Source of the DNA: Rubritalea profundi
GTDB lineage: Bacteria; Verrucomicrobiota; Verrucomicrobiia; Verrucomicrobiales; Akkermansiaceae
Assembly: GCF_002954445.1 (NCBI RefSeq)
Contig: NZ_MQWA01000001.1
Span: 920,586 to 984,585 of the forward strand
DNA length: 64,000 nucleotides
Reading direction: 5' to 3'
The stretch's first letter is position 1, and each line of letters opens with the position of its first letter. This document shows, one piece after another, positions 9,481 to 19,100 of this stretch. The notes under the pieces are model-generated. The model saw only the letters and a list, made by a program, of their open reading frames with translations. It was not told where the DNA came from and searched no databases. Position numbers and translations under genes: made by a program.

Positions 9481-11090
9481 TTTTTAAGTTTTGAGATGGT
9501 ATCATTCCACTGGGTGAAGGAATAGTAGATCAAGTTGATGCCGAGGTTCATCGCGGCATCGCGCATCTCGGGGCTGACGTCTGTGTAGTTCTGTGATTTC
9601 CAGGCGTCATTCATATCACCGGGGTGGTAGAATGCGATCCAGCGTCCGTCATGTTTGATGCCGAGCGCACGGCGACCACCGTGGTGCCAGAATGCGGGTG
9701 CACCTTCGGGGAATCCGTTAGGAAGCTGGTAAAGCATGTCATCATCCGGGATATCGATCAGGGCTTTATCGGGGAACACTTGACGCATTAATTGGATAAA
9801 TGAGTGGTGGAAATTGCGATGACCGGCATCGGCGATGAGCATCCCGCCGTTGATGCAGTACTCTCGCAGGATTTTGATATCCGCCGAGCTGACGCGCCCC
9901 ATGCGGTCGTTGCCGGTCAGATAAACGAAGGGAGGAAATCCGTCCTTCGGGTATTTCTTGAGTAGCGAGATCGAGTGGCTCTCACCTTTGCGGGCAATTT
10001 TCTTAAATCCGGTAGCCTGTGAGAAAGCGCGGAGGAAATTGATGTCGGCTCCAGTTTGGTTCATACCGTCGTCCCATCCGGCTCCACCGTGTTCGAGACG
10101 GATAAAGCGGATCTTGTATTTATCCATACCCTCGGGCCAACCGCCATCTTTGCCGCCACCTTTGCCCATTTTACCAGCTTTGCTGTTTGTTGCTGAGTAG
10201 GTGACCTGGGTTTTTTCTTCCAGTTGTTCATCGACTTCGGTGCTGTCGAGGTCTGGCTGGTCGAAAATGATCGCGGAGTTAGGCCGCAGGCTGAGAGTTT
10301 TTTTCTTTTTCTTTTTCGGTTTCACCATCTTGACCATGGCGACAACCGGGTTGCCGCTTCCTTTGGGCACGCGGTAGGCTTCGACACATCCGCCGAGGCT
10401 GAGGAGATAGGGGATAAGGACAAGGATGATCAGGTGAGTCATGCCACTGGCGTAGAGGCTGCGGCGGTGACGTGGGTCGCGGCCGTGGGTGCGAATGTCC
10501 TCGAGCACGCGGTCACCGACCATGGGGTTGCCAGCAACGCGGGTGAATGCCGCATAAACCGAACGGCTGCGCATCATGGCGTGTAGCCAGCCGGCGTAGA
10601 GGCCGACAGCGAGAGCCGGCCAGCATGCTTTCCACCAGAATTTAAAGATGGTGGCACCATCTTGTTTGACACCACCCATTTCTAAGCCTTCAGCTTTGAT
10701 AGAGAAAACCCCCTGCCAGGTGAAGTAAACGTAGCAGGCGACCGCCAAGTAGACGGTCCACATTGAGGCGCGCAGAAAATGGTAAGTCACCCGGTTGCGC
10801 ATGAGACTCGACAAACCAGCCAGGGAACATGCTCCGGCCATGATGGCAAAGAGCAAGAAACAAAACTCTAGTGATTTGGTGGTGCCGTTATTTTCCCAAA
10901 GAACAGAGACTGACGGGTTTTGTGACAGAAAACTAGCTAAAACCGGAGGGCCCCAAGCCCACGCCGCCGCCCCAAGTCCGAGCAGCATGAACGCAGCCAC
11001 GCTGACGATACGCGCTTTAGAGGCGGACGCTCGGGTTGGAATCTCATCGATCCACTCTTCGGGGATCTTGCTCTGGTTCTTTTTGTTCAT
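9477..11090 (-). CDS. DUF4159 domain membrane protein
   Basis: Several TM helices, then a C-terminal DUF4159-like region: YKIRFIRLEHGGAGWDDG...DINFLRAFSQATGFK...FVYLTGN...LREYCINGGMLIADAG...GIKHDGRWIAFYHPGDMNDAW. Confidence 0.8.
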   Translation of the reverse strand: MNKKNQSKIPEEWIDEIPTRASASKARIVSVAAFMLLGLGAAAWAWGPPVLASFLSQNPSVSVLWENNGTTKSLEFCFLLFAIMAGACSLAGLSSLMRNRVTYHFLRASMWTVYLAVACYVYFTWQGVFSIKAEGLEMGGVKQDGATIFKFWWKACWPALAVGLYAGWLHAMMRSRSVYAAFTRVAGNPMVGDRVLEDIRTHGRDPRHRRSLYASGMTHLIILVLIPYLLSLGGCVEAYRVPKGSGNPVVAMVKMVKPKKKKKKTLSLRPNSAIIFDQPDLDSTEVDEQLEEKTQVTYSATNSKAGKMGKGGGKDGGWPEGMDKYKIRFIRLEHGGAGWDDGMNQTGADINFLRAFSQATGFKKIARKGESHSISLLKKYPKDGFPPFVYLTGNDRMGRVSSADIKILREYCINGGMLIADAGHRNFHHSFIQLMRQVFPDKALIDIPDDDMLYQLPNGFPEGAPAFWHHGGRRALGIKHDGRWIAFYHPGDMNDAWKSQNYTDVSPEMRDAAMNLGINLIYYSFTQWNDTISKLKK

Positions 11091-11147
11091 TCTCAGAATA
11101 TTTTACTCGGGGCGCGTGACTAGCGGGGCTGGCTGTGTCAGAGAAGC

Positions 11148-11612
11148 TTAGTTAAAAAGGTCTTCTTCGTCGTCTTCAGGTTTAGGCGTAGTTGGTCCGA
11201 CGGCCTTTGTCTCGAGTTCCTTCTCGATGGAAGACTTCGGGGTCTCGGAATCGGTGCCCGAGTCGTCTTGAGAGGCCTTGGTGCTGGCATTATTAGTCTT
11301 AGGCGCCTTGGGCGCCTTGGGTGTGCCACCGGCGAGTTTACTACTGAGGTCTTGGGGTTTCAGCCCGTGTTCTTCAGCTATCTCACGCAGGACAGCAGTG
11401 GCTTTACGCATTGCTGTCTCGGTTCTCTCTTTTTCGCTCATCTCGGAAGCATTCTCCCCGACGACCATTTTATAGAGGTAGGGAAAGCTCGTTCCGGCCA
11501 ATAGGACGGCGTGTATGATCAAGGTAAAGATGATGATCGACTTTAGGCTACTGCCCTGGAAGTGCTTCATCAGCTGATCAGGTGTTGTTTCTTCTTTCAG
11601 TGTATCTGACAT
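11148..11612 (-). CDS. Single-TM protein with Pro/Lys-rich tail (TonB-N-terminus-like, no TonB C-terminal domain visible)
   Basis: 154 aa; TM segment SIIIFTLIIHAVLLAGTSFPYLY, then a charged tail with TPKAPKAPKTN and TTPKPEDDEEDLFN; next to exbD. Confidence 0.6.
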   Translation of the reverse strand: MSDTLKEETTPDQLMKHFQGSSLKSIIIFTLIIHAVLLAGTSFPYLYKMVVGENASEMSEKERTETAMRKATAVLREIAEEHGLKPQDLSSKLAGGTPKAPKAPKTNNASTKASQDDSGTDSETPKSSIEKELETKAVGPTTPKPEDDEEDLFN

Positions 11613-11660
11613 GTTGTTAGTTTTTAAGTTGATTTTGTTTACTGAATAATTGTTCGTTTC

Positions 11661-12077
11661 TTACTGTATTTCACCGACGGCTTCAATGATGCCGCCACCT
11701 GCGGCAATCGCCTTGATGACCGGTTCGAATGTTTCTTTGGGCAGTGCGCTATCGCACTTGAACTGGACGTGACGTTGATCGTCAGAAATGGTCTCCGTGA
11801 GAAGTGCCCTGATGCCCCACTCGACGTCTTTCGCGCTATCGACGTTGACGCCGTCGAAATAGATGTCGCCATTTTTGTCGACTGCGACTCGAGCCACGAC
11901 GGTGAGCTCTATCTTTTTGACGTATTCGGAGATCGGCAATACGACATCCATTTCTTTATCCTTCGACGCCTCGCTGCAGACCATAAAGAAAATGATCAGC
12001 AGGAATGCGATGTCGCCCATGCTAGCAATGGGCACGGGGACAGGTCGACGTTTCTTACTTTGGAGTCGTTTCTTCAT
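11661..12077 (-). CDS. exbD: ExbD/TolR-family biopolymer transport protein
   Basis: ASMGDIAFLLIIFFMVCSEASKDKEMDVVLP: conserved Asp in the TM helix. Confidence 0.88.
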   Translation of the reverse strand: MKKRLQSKKRRPVPVPIASMGDIAFLLIIFFMVCSEASKDKEMDVVLPISEYVKKIELTVVARVAVDKNGDIYFDGVNVDSAKDVEWGIRALLTETISDDQRHVQFKCDSALPKETFEPVIKAIAAGGGIIEAVGEIQ

Positions 12078-12079
12078 GG

Positions 12080-12496
12080 TTATTTATCGTCCTCGACGAT
12101 GGCTACAACTCCCTGGTTCGCACTGATGCCGGCGAGGACCTGAAAGTAGTTTTCGTAAGGGGTTCCTTTGGTGGACTCCAGCATGATTACGCGTTTTGAG
12201 GGGATCTTCTCACCTAAATTCAATTCTGCGAGGCGCTCGTTGAGTAAATCGACGCTCACCTTTTTATCGTTAAAAAAGATCTCGGATCCGCGCAGGTTGA
12301 CGATCGGCGTTTTGTCCGACTGGGTCTGGCTTGATTTCTCTCCCGACGGCAGGTCAGCGGCGATCGTTTTCACCTTCACCAGTGTGGTAGCCACAAGGAA
12401 GTAGATGATGAGCAGGAATGCGATATCAGAGAATGAGCCGGTCGGGATTTCTCCTGAGCGGTGCTTTTTCTCCTTGCTGTAGCGTTTTCTCGACAT
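12080..12496 (-). CDS. exbD: ExbD/TolR-family biopolymer transport protein (second copy)
   Basis: GSFSDIAFLLIIYFLVATTLVKVKTIAADLP; adjacent to ExbB. Confidence 0.88.
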   Translation of the reverse strand: MSRKRYSKEKKHRSGEIPTGSFSDIAFLLIIYFLVATTLVKVKTIAADLPSGEKSSQTQSDKTPIVNLRGSEIFFNDKKVSVDLLNERLAELNLGEKIPSKRVIMLESTKGTPYENYFQVLAGISANQGVVAIVEDDK

Positions 12497-12502
12497 GAGT
12501 GA

Positions 12503-13147
12503 TTAGTGGTGGGTGAGGATAAACTCGACCACTTCGCTAGTGCCTTCTTCGATTTCGAGTTCGATTTCGTCACTCCAGCGGTTGAACACACTCTGTGGAA
12601 TAACGGCCAACAGGGCGACGATTAGTCCGACGGCGGTGGTTACCATGGCTTCAGCGATTCCGTCAGCTACGGCGCCGCCGCTACCGCCGACGCTTCCAGC
12701 ATCTGCGAGGCCGGCGAAGGAGGCTATCATACCGGTGACGGTACCAGTCATTCCCAGAAGAGGGGCTGCTGTACCGATGGTGGTGAGGACGTCGAGACGT
12801 TTGTTCACCACACTCATAGCTTGTGCGCTGTAGTCTTCCATTACTTGGCCGACAACGAGACGCATAGTCTCTGAGCTTTCCTCTTTCCCATGAAGGTGGG
12901 AATAGGAACGAAGACCAGCGAGTAGGACCGAAGCAATCGGGCCGTTGGATGATTCACACTCGGTGACGGCACCCTGTATATCGTTATTGCGCAAGTGAGT
13001 GAGTACCTTGGAGCGAAGTGCTCTGGTGTCAGTCTTGCGGTTCACGCGGAAAGCCGTCCAGCGGTCATAGACGACAGCTAGGCTTATCAGGCTGCAAATA
13101 ACCAATGGGACCATGATAGGTCCGCCTGTTAAGATTTTTTCTAACAT
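12503..13147 (-). CDS. exbB: MotA/TolQ/ExbB proton channel family protein
   Basis: LTTIGTAAPLLGMTGTVTGMIASFAGLA and GIAEAMVTTAVGLIVALLAVIPQ motifs. Confidence 0.92.
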   Translation of the reverse strand: MLEKILTGGPIMVPLVICSLISLAVVYDRWTAFRVNRKTDTRALRSKVLTHLRNNDIQGAVTECESSNGPIASVLLAGLRSYSHLHGKEESSETMRLVVGQVMEDYSAQAMSVVNKRLDVLTTIGTAAPLLGMTGTVTGMIASFAGLADAGSVGGSGGAVADGIAEAMVTTAVGLIVALLAVIPQSVFNRWSDEIELEIEEGTSEVVEFILTHH

Positions 13148-13157
13148 TATTTAGTAA

Positions 13158-13502
13158 TTAGTGTTTAGTTGTTTTTTTGGATTTGAGAAAATTAAGGACG
13201 CGGAGAGCGTCGCGTGGGGAGAGTGCGCAGCGGTTACACTGCAGTGACTCGGCTGGTTCAATAACGAGTTCGCCGGTAGAATGATTATAATGTGTTTGTT
13301 GGCTAGCAGAAAGTGGCAAGCGCTCGATATAGCGGCGGCGACTGACGGAAAGAAGTACGAGTTCGTCGTCCATGACACAGAGCCAGAGCGGAGTTTTCCG
13401 CCACCAGCGACCGGTGTCGACCCGCGTTTTGGTGCGTAACTGAAGCCGGGGTTCGGCATCACCTACGTTATCGCGGAATAGTTGTTTTTCGAGTTGGTTC
13501 AT
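13158..13502 (-). CDS. Small conserved-looking hypothetical protein
   Basis: 114-aa ORF packed between exbB and the TPR gene on the same strand. Confidence 0.6.
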   Translation of the reverse strand: MNQLEKQLFRDNVGDAEPRLQLRTKTRVDTGRWWRKTPLWLCVMDDELVLLSVSRRRYIERLPLSASQQTHYNHSTGELVIEPAESLQCNRCALSPRDALRVLNFLKSKKTTKH

Positions 13503-13519
13503 GGGATGAATGACCTGTT

Positions 13520-16153
13520 TTATTGATTCTCTTCTAGAGCCTCCAGCATTTTCTTACGCATCGAAGCTTCCTGCTCGATGATGCGTTCGAATACCGGGTC
13601 GGCGAGTCGACCGCGGGAATATTTAGCCCATTTACTGTCGGGGAAGTCGAAGGTGACGCGGCGGTAGATCTGGTAAGCGGACATCATAGCTTGGCCTTTG
13701 GATTTCCAGCCGCCGTCGGGGATACGTTCGTGGCTGAGTCCAGACCAATATAGAGCCTGGGCTCGGATATCTCCGTCGTCGTAATCCTCGTTATTAATAC
13801 AGATTTCGAATCCAGCGATTGCCTTTTTGTATTGGTGAGCGCGCATGTAGTTCTGGGAGGCGCTGAGTCCGGCGAGCCCGGCGAGCGGGTTATCCGGGAA
13901 GCGTTGTTGGAGTTTAGAATATACCATGGCGGCTTTGAGGAACTCTGGGTAGGAAAGTTCATCGAGACGGAGTACTTCGGCCTTGGAGGCTACGTCTTCT
14001 TTATCGCGCACTGTGTCAGCTTGTTTTTTGTACACCATGCCCTTTTTCTTAAAGTATCCGCCGAGGCGTGACATGACGGTCGGGATCAACTCGTCGTCGG
14101 GGTATTTGTAGGCAAGCTTTACGTATTCCTCGACGGAGTTTTCGATCTCACCCATTTTTTCGTAAACGAGGGCGGTCTTGAACTGAGCCTTGGATGCAAA
14201 CTCGGTTTCTGGATAATCGGTTGGGATTTTCGAGAATCGAGCGAGGGCGTCTTGGTAGAGTGGCAGTTTGGCTTCCTCATTTTTAGAGAGGTCGGCGTAT
14301 TCCTGAGCGAGGTTACCGAGGAGGTATTCGGCGTGGGCACGCATGTCGTCATCGCGGTGGGTGGCGAGCGCCTCGAGTAGGAGTTTACGGGCTTGGCCCA
14401 TTTCGCGACGGGCTAGACTTTCCTGGTCCATCTTGCGGTGCTTTTTAGCGAGTTCGAAAAAGCACTCAGCTAGAGTGAAGCCAGTTTTCACGGCCATTTG
14501 GTCGCCGGAGTAACGTTTACTGAATGGTTCGATGATGCCGTCGGCTCCTTTGTTGATAGAGACATTTAGTTTCTGCTCTGGGTCATCGCCGGATGCTGCG
14601 TAGGTGACACTGATGCTATCACCGTAGCGGATCGGGAATCCATTGAGTTCGACAGGTGGTAGCTTGGCTGGGATTTCCTCATCGGCATAGGCGATGGCGA
14701 ATACTCCTTTAAAGACTCCGCTGTGTGGTTCAGTTTCACGGATCTTGTAAGTGGTGGATGCGCCGCTGCTCCCTTTCAGTGTGACAGATGCTGTATCGCG
14801 CGACGGCTTTTGGTCGAGACCGCGAGCTAGCAGACGAACATAGACTTTCTGACCTACAAACGCGCTCTGCAGTGGGCGGTTGTAGCTGCCATTCATGACA
14901 GACAGGAATGCGTGGCTACCGACTTTGTATGTCATGGTTTTCCACTGCACTTTGTCGTTGGCATCTTTAAATGGATAGCCGACGTGCACGATGTCTCCGG
15001 CGCGGACGGCGAGTCCGTTAGGCAGAGCCGAAGCTGACATCGCCTCAGCAGCTTTGGTAGCGAAGCTACGAGCTGGAGGATCACCGAGGATCAACGGGAC
15101 GGAGAAGGTGAAGCGACCTTGTTCCAGTGGTGTGGCATTGGTAGGTGGTGAGGTATTAGACCTAGCTGCGTAGCCAGTGGGGATAATTGTTTCAGCACCT
15201 GCGAGTGATCCAGTGAGCTTGAGTGTTCCGGGAACGCTGACATCAAATGCCTTGCTGGCTGGTACTTTAGCAGCTTTGCGGGCTGCGTCGGTCTGCACGT
15301 AGGCTCTGATCTCACTGCTTTTTGCAAAGGCTAGATGAGGCACCACGACGTCAAAGCGCACGGATGATCCGATGACTGTCTTGAGTGAGGTATCCGCCAA
15401 GGCGGGCTCATCGACATAGACGTAGCTCAGTTCACGGCGAGGCTCGACAACTTCTGGGCCGCTATCGCGTTTGCGTTTGCTGGTGGCATCTGCGGCTGGC
15501 TCGATGTCGGCGATTGGTGATACGGGCAGTAGTTTGCTGCTGTTGTTGTATGCTGCTACAGCGGGGGTCTTGTATTGTGCGTGCTCGATAACGACTGTGC
15601 GATCGGTTGGGATACCTGGGTCGAGGTTTTCCATATCGCGGTAGGTGGCGGTGATGGTGCCACCTACGGGGAGCTGGATTTCAGAATCGCGTTCGGGCTT
15701 GCCTAGGACTGGGAAGACGCGGCCGATGAAGCGGGCGCTGTGGACTTCGGTTTCGACTGCCTTGATGGTGACTTTTTTACCATCGCTGGTAGTGATTTGA
15801 ATATCCAGTGTGTCGCGCTGGGCGCTGATGTCCATGTCGGCGTCGTCGATGACTAGGGCTACGGCATCATCAAATTTGAAACGGCGGATGGCTTCTGGTT
15901 CGAAAACGCGTCCTTCGTCGGTTTCTTTGTAGTTGAGGAAGGATGCGTTGATGGTGGCTGTGTTGAATGCAACAGTCAGGCTTTTGCCGTGTTTGGTGCG
16001 GCCTGGTGTGGCTGAGCGTGGGTCGACGTAGCGCACGGTGACTTGGTCGCCGGGCAGAACTTCGAGTTGTAGGTTTTCACGCAGTGCTTTGTAGTCTTGT
16101 CTGACGGGTAGCAGAGCTGTGCCGTCGCGGTCGCTGAGAGTGACCGATTTCAC
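13520..16153 (-). CDS. C-terminal part of giant protein B (beta-modules plus TPR), split from 16195..20883 by an apparent frame break
   Basis: Aligns with the C-terminal half of 21174..25697 (e.g. ETEPHSGVFKG; TPR-like FELAKKHRKMDQESLARREMGQARKLLLEAL...AEYLLGNLA). Confidence 0.82.
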   Translation of the reverse strand: MKSVTLSDRDGTALLPVRQDYKALRENLQLEVLPGDQVTVRYVDPRSATPGRTKHGKSLTVAFNTATINASFLNYKETDEGRVFEPEAIRRFKFDDAVALVIDDADMDISAQRDTLDIQITTSDGKKVTIKAVETEVHSARFIGRVFPVLGKPERDSEIQLPVGGTITATYRDMENLDPGIPTDRTVVIEHAQYKTPAVAAYNNSSKLLPVSPIADIEPAADATSKRKRDSGPEVVEPRRELSYVYVDEPALADTSLKTVIGSSVRFDVVVPHLAFAKSSEIRAYVQTDAARKAAKVPASKAFDVSVPGTLKLTGSLAGAETIIPTGYAARSNTSPPTNATPLEQGRFTFSVPLILGDPPARSFATKAAEAMSASALPNGLAVRAGDIVHVGYPFKDANDKVQWKTMTYKVGSHAFLSVMNGSYNRPLQSAFVGQKVYVRLLARGLDQKPSRDTASVTLKGSSGASTTYKIRETEPHSGVFKGVFAIAYADEEIPAKLPPVELNGFPIRYGDSISVTYAASGDDPEQKLNVSINKGADGIIEPFSKRYSGDQMAVKTGFTLAECFFELAKKHRKMDQESLARREMGQARKLLLEALATHRDDDMRAHAEYLLGNLAQEYADLSKNEEAKLPLYQDALARFSKIPTDYPETEFASKAQFKTALVYEKMGEIENSVEEYVKLAYKYPDDELIPTVMSRLGGYFKKKGMVYKKQADTVRDKEDVASKAEVLRLDELSYPEFLKAAMVYSKLQQRFPDNPLAGLAGLSASQNYMRAHQYKKAIAGFEICINNEDYDDGDIRAQALYWSGLSHERIPDGGWKSKGQAMMSAYQIYRRVTFDFPDSKWAKYSRGRLADPVFERIIEQEASMRKKMLEALEENQ

Positions 16154-16194
16154 CGATGGTGAAACACCTTTGAAACCAGCGATGAAGAGACGAA

Positions 16195-19100
16195 CTAGGC
16201 GAGCCTGAGTGTGGTCACCAAATGCGACATCGATACCAGTTTGATTCTCTGTGATGGTGGCTGGTTGGGTGATGTCTTGGCGTACGCTTCGGGGAACTTG
16301 GCGGAATCAAACATGGTATCCGGGCATGGGACGAGTTGGTCCTTGCCTGGGACGTCGCACGAGAGGATTGGTTTGCGTTTTTGCAGCTCACTAAGTGCCT
16401 CAGTGTACCAGATTTCAATATCGTGAAGTCCGGGTCCAAACTCGCGCTCGATGGTGAGTGGGTCATCGGAATTACCGGAGGCTGGTTGACCGTTGATCAA
16501 GAAAATTGCCTTGGTTTCATCATTGGCGTCGACAACCGGGAGACCGCTTAGACGGAAACGGCGGATCGCTGCAGCTGGTTGGTAGAAATGAGCGCGGAAC
16601 TGGACCAACACACCAGCACCTGGGTGCTGACCGATGTTGGGAAGTTTTTCAAAGGTAAGATTTTTCAGGTAGCCATCTTTAAATCTGACATTCTGGCCAA
16701 CGGAATCGAGTTCCATTCTTTGTTTCCAATCCTCTGGGACTTGACGGTTTTCAGGGAATGAAAGCGTGTCGACATGTGAATTTGAGACAACCGAAATACG
16801 TGGGCGGCCATCCCATGGTGCAAGGTTCTTTGCGGCTGGGAAGCGGGAACGTGTGGTCCACGATTTGCCGTTCATTGATGTTTGAAGGACAAAATGGCTA
16901 AGCCCCTGCCCTGCTGCGCCGAAGTCGAAGCTCATTTTATCGACTGGCACGTTGTCGTTAAGGTCGACACCGAATGTGCGGGTCTTGTTTTTGTCACCCA
17001 CATTGCCAGCCCAACCGGGGTAATCCTGAGAGCTGATAGCCATGTTAGGATCGCGGCCAGGTGCGCTTTCGGAGGCGAATGCCATGGCTTGTGCGCCAGT
17101 GGTGGGGACGATACCTTGGAACTCACCCGTGTACGGGCCAGTTTCCTTGAGCACGAGCTTACGGATAACATCGCCGCTGGTTACATTGAGAGAGACGGTG
17201 ACTTCATCAATTCCTGGGGATTGGCTTTGGTCGGGGTCGGAGACGCGGATGTAGACTGGGTTTCCTGGTCTGACGCTGCGTGTGCCGAGTGCGGCCTGAG
17301 CAGTGGAGAGTCCAAGTTCAGAGATGTCGAGTCGGCGTTCTCCTTGGCGAGGAGGGAAGGCGCCAGCGGAAAATGAAAGATGGGCGTCAGATGCGACCTC
17401 GATGGCTAATTCTGGGTCGGCTGGAAGGTCGTCCATTTTAGCGCGGAAGCGTTTTGAGTAACCGAAGCGGATTTCGTCTTTTCCAAGGATCTGTAGGATC
17501 TTGTCGCCTTTGACGGGAGCACCGAGGACGGTAGGAATTTCTGCGCGGAATTTCTCTTTGCTATCACCAAGCTGGTTGAGCATGACGCGTTCGCTGTCAC
17601 CAGAAGCAGCCCAGATCTCCACCTCGATATCTGCACCAACACCGGAGACGCTGAGTGTGGGGTCGCGCAGGTTGATTTTGACGGTTTCACCGGGAACGAT
17701 GACGGTATCGTCTTGGGACGGCCCGAGTTCGATTTCGGTGGCCTCGACGAGTTTGCGCATTTTGAACTGGATTTTACCGCGCAGGATCAAGGCGTCGGCG
17801 TGTTTCGGTTGCTGGCGCAACACGTAATCGATGGCATCGAATGCCTCCTTGTAATTTTCTTGGTCCATCAGGACCTCACCGCGGGTGTAGTAGACCTGAA
17901 TGCGTAATGCCGGGTCCTTGAGGCGCATGAGTTTATCGAGTTCACCTAGTGCGCTAGAGAAATCCTTGGAAACGCGGTCGACATTGACGGAGCCGAGTGC
18001 TGCACGGAGCTGAATCGAGGTGCCTTTGTATTCGGCGGCGTCCGCAACTTTCCGGTACCAGGCGCGTGATGTTGGCAAGGCACCTTTGCGGAATGCGAGG
18101 TCGGCGTAGGAGATTTTGAGTTTGGCTTCTTGGGCGAGGCTGAATGTTCCCTCGGCTTGGCGCGACCAGATGGTGAGCTCCTTGACGAGAGTTTCCGCGC
18201 GGTCGGTTTGGCCGACCTGAGTATTACGCTTGAGCAACCAAAAGCTGTATTCAACGGCGAGTTTGCGGATGAGTGGTTCCAGTTGGTCGGCATTGGCTTG
18301 GTAAAGTTCCCATGCGGTGTCTAGGTTGCCTTGGACGTATTCCGCGTTGGATTTGTAGATGCCGTATGCTGGGTCGGTTTCATCGACCGGAATTTCGACA
18401 GCACCGATGGCGACGGAGGCTTTGCCGGAAAGAGAACGCATGCGGGCGATGCGCTCGGGCATTCCGTGGTTCGTGTTGACAGGGTCGATCAACATGATGC
18501 CTGTACGAGCGATGGAGATGGCGACAGATGGTTGGTTGGCAGCCATGGCAGCCTCAGCAAAGGCGACAAGCGAGTCGGCTACAGGGAATCTGTTATGGTG
18601 GTCCGGGGTCATCGAACTACGCCAGAGGCTGGCAGCGTATGGGACCAGTTGACCCCATTGCTTGGCTTCTTGCGCATCTTTGATCAAGCGCACTGCGAGT
18701 TGTTCGTATCCTTGTCTGGATGGGTAGGCTTCTAGAGGTGACTGGCCATTGAAGAGTGTGAACGCTAGAGCACGGCTCTGGGCTGAGAGTTTGGAGAGGT
18801 TTCCAACACCGTTGAGGCCACGCACGACGACGGGAGATGTGGCCTTGGAGACGCGGTCCATGACAGCTTTGAAGGCGGCTTCGACAGCTGCTGGTGCGGC
18901 ATCTTTAGGCAGAGCTAGCAGCTCGCGGCTGATGTACTCAGGCTGATTTACTAGCATTTTAGGCGCCAAGGCCTCGGCTCCGAAATGGGAAGCATCAGCA
19001 GCCACTTTTTGGTAAGCTGGATCGATTTTAGCGTAGGCTGGTGAGGCTAGGATCTCCTTCATCTGTGCTTTGGCCTTATCGTCGCGAACATCCACGCTGT

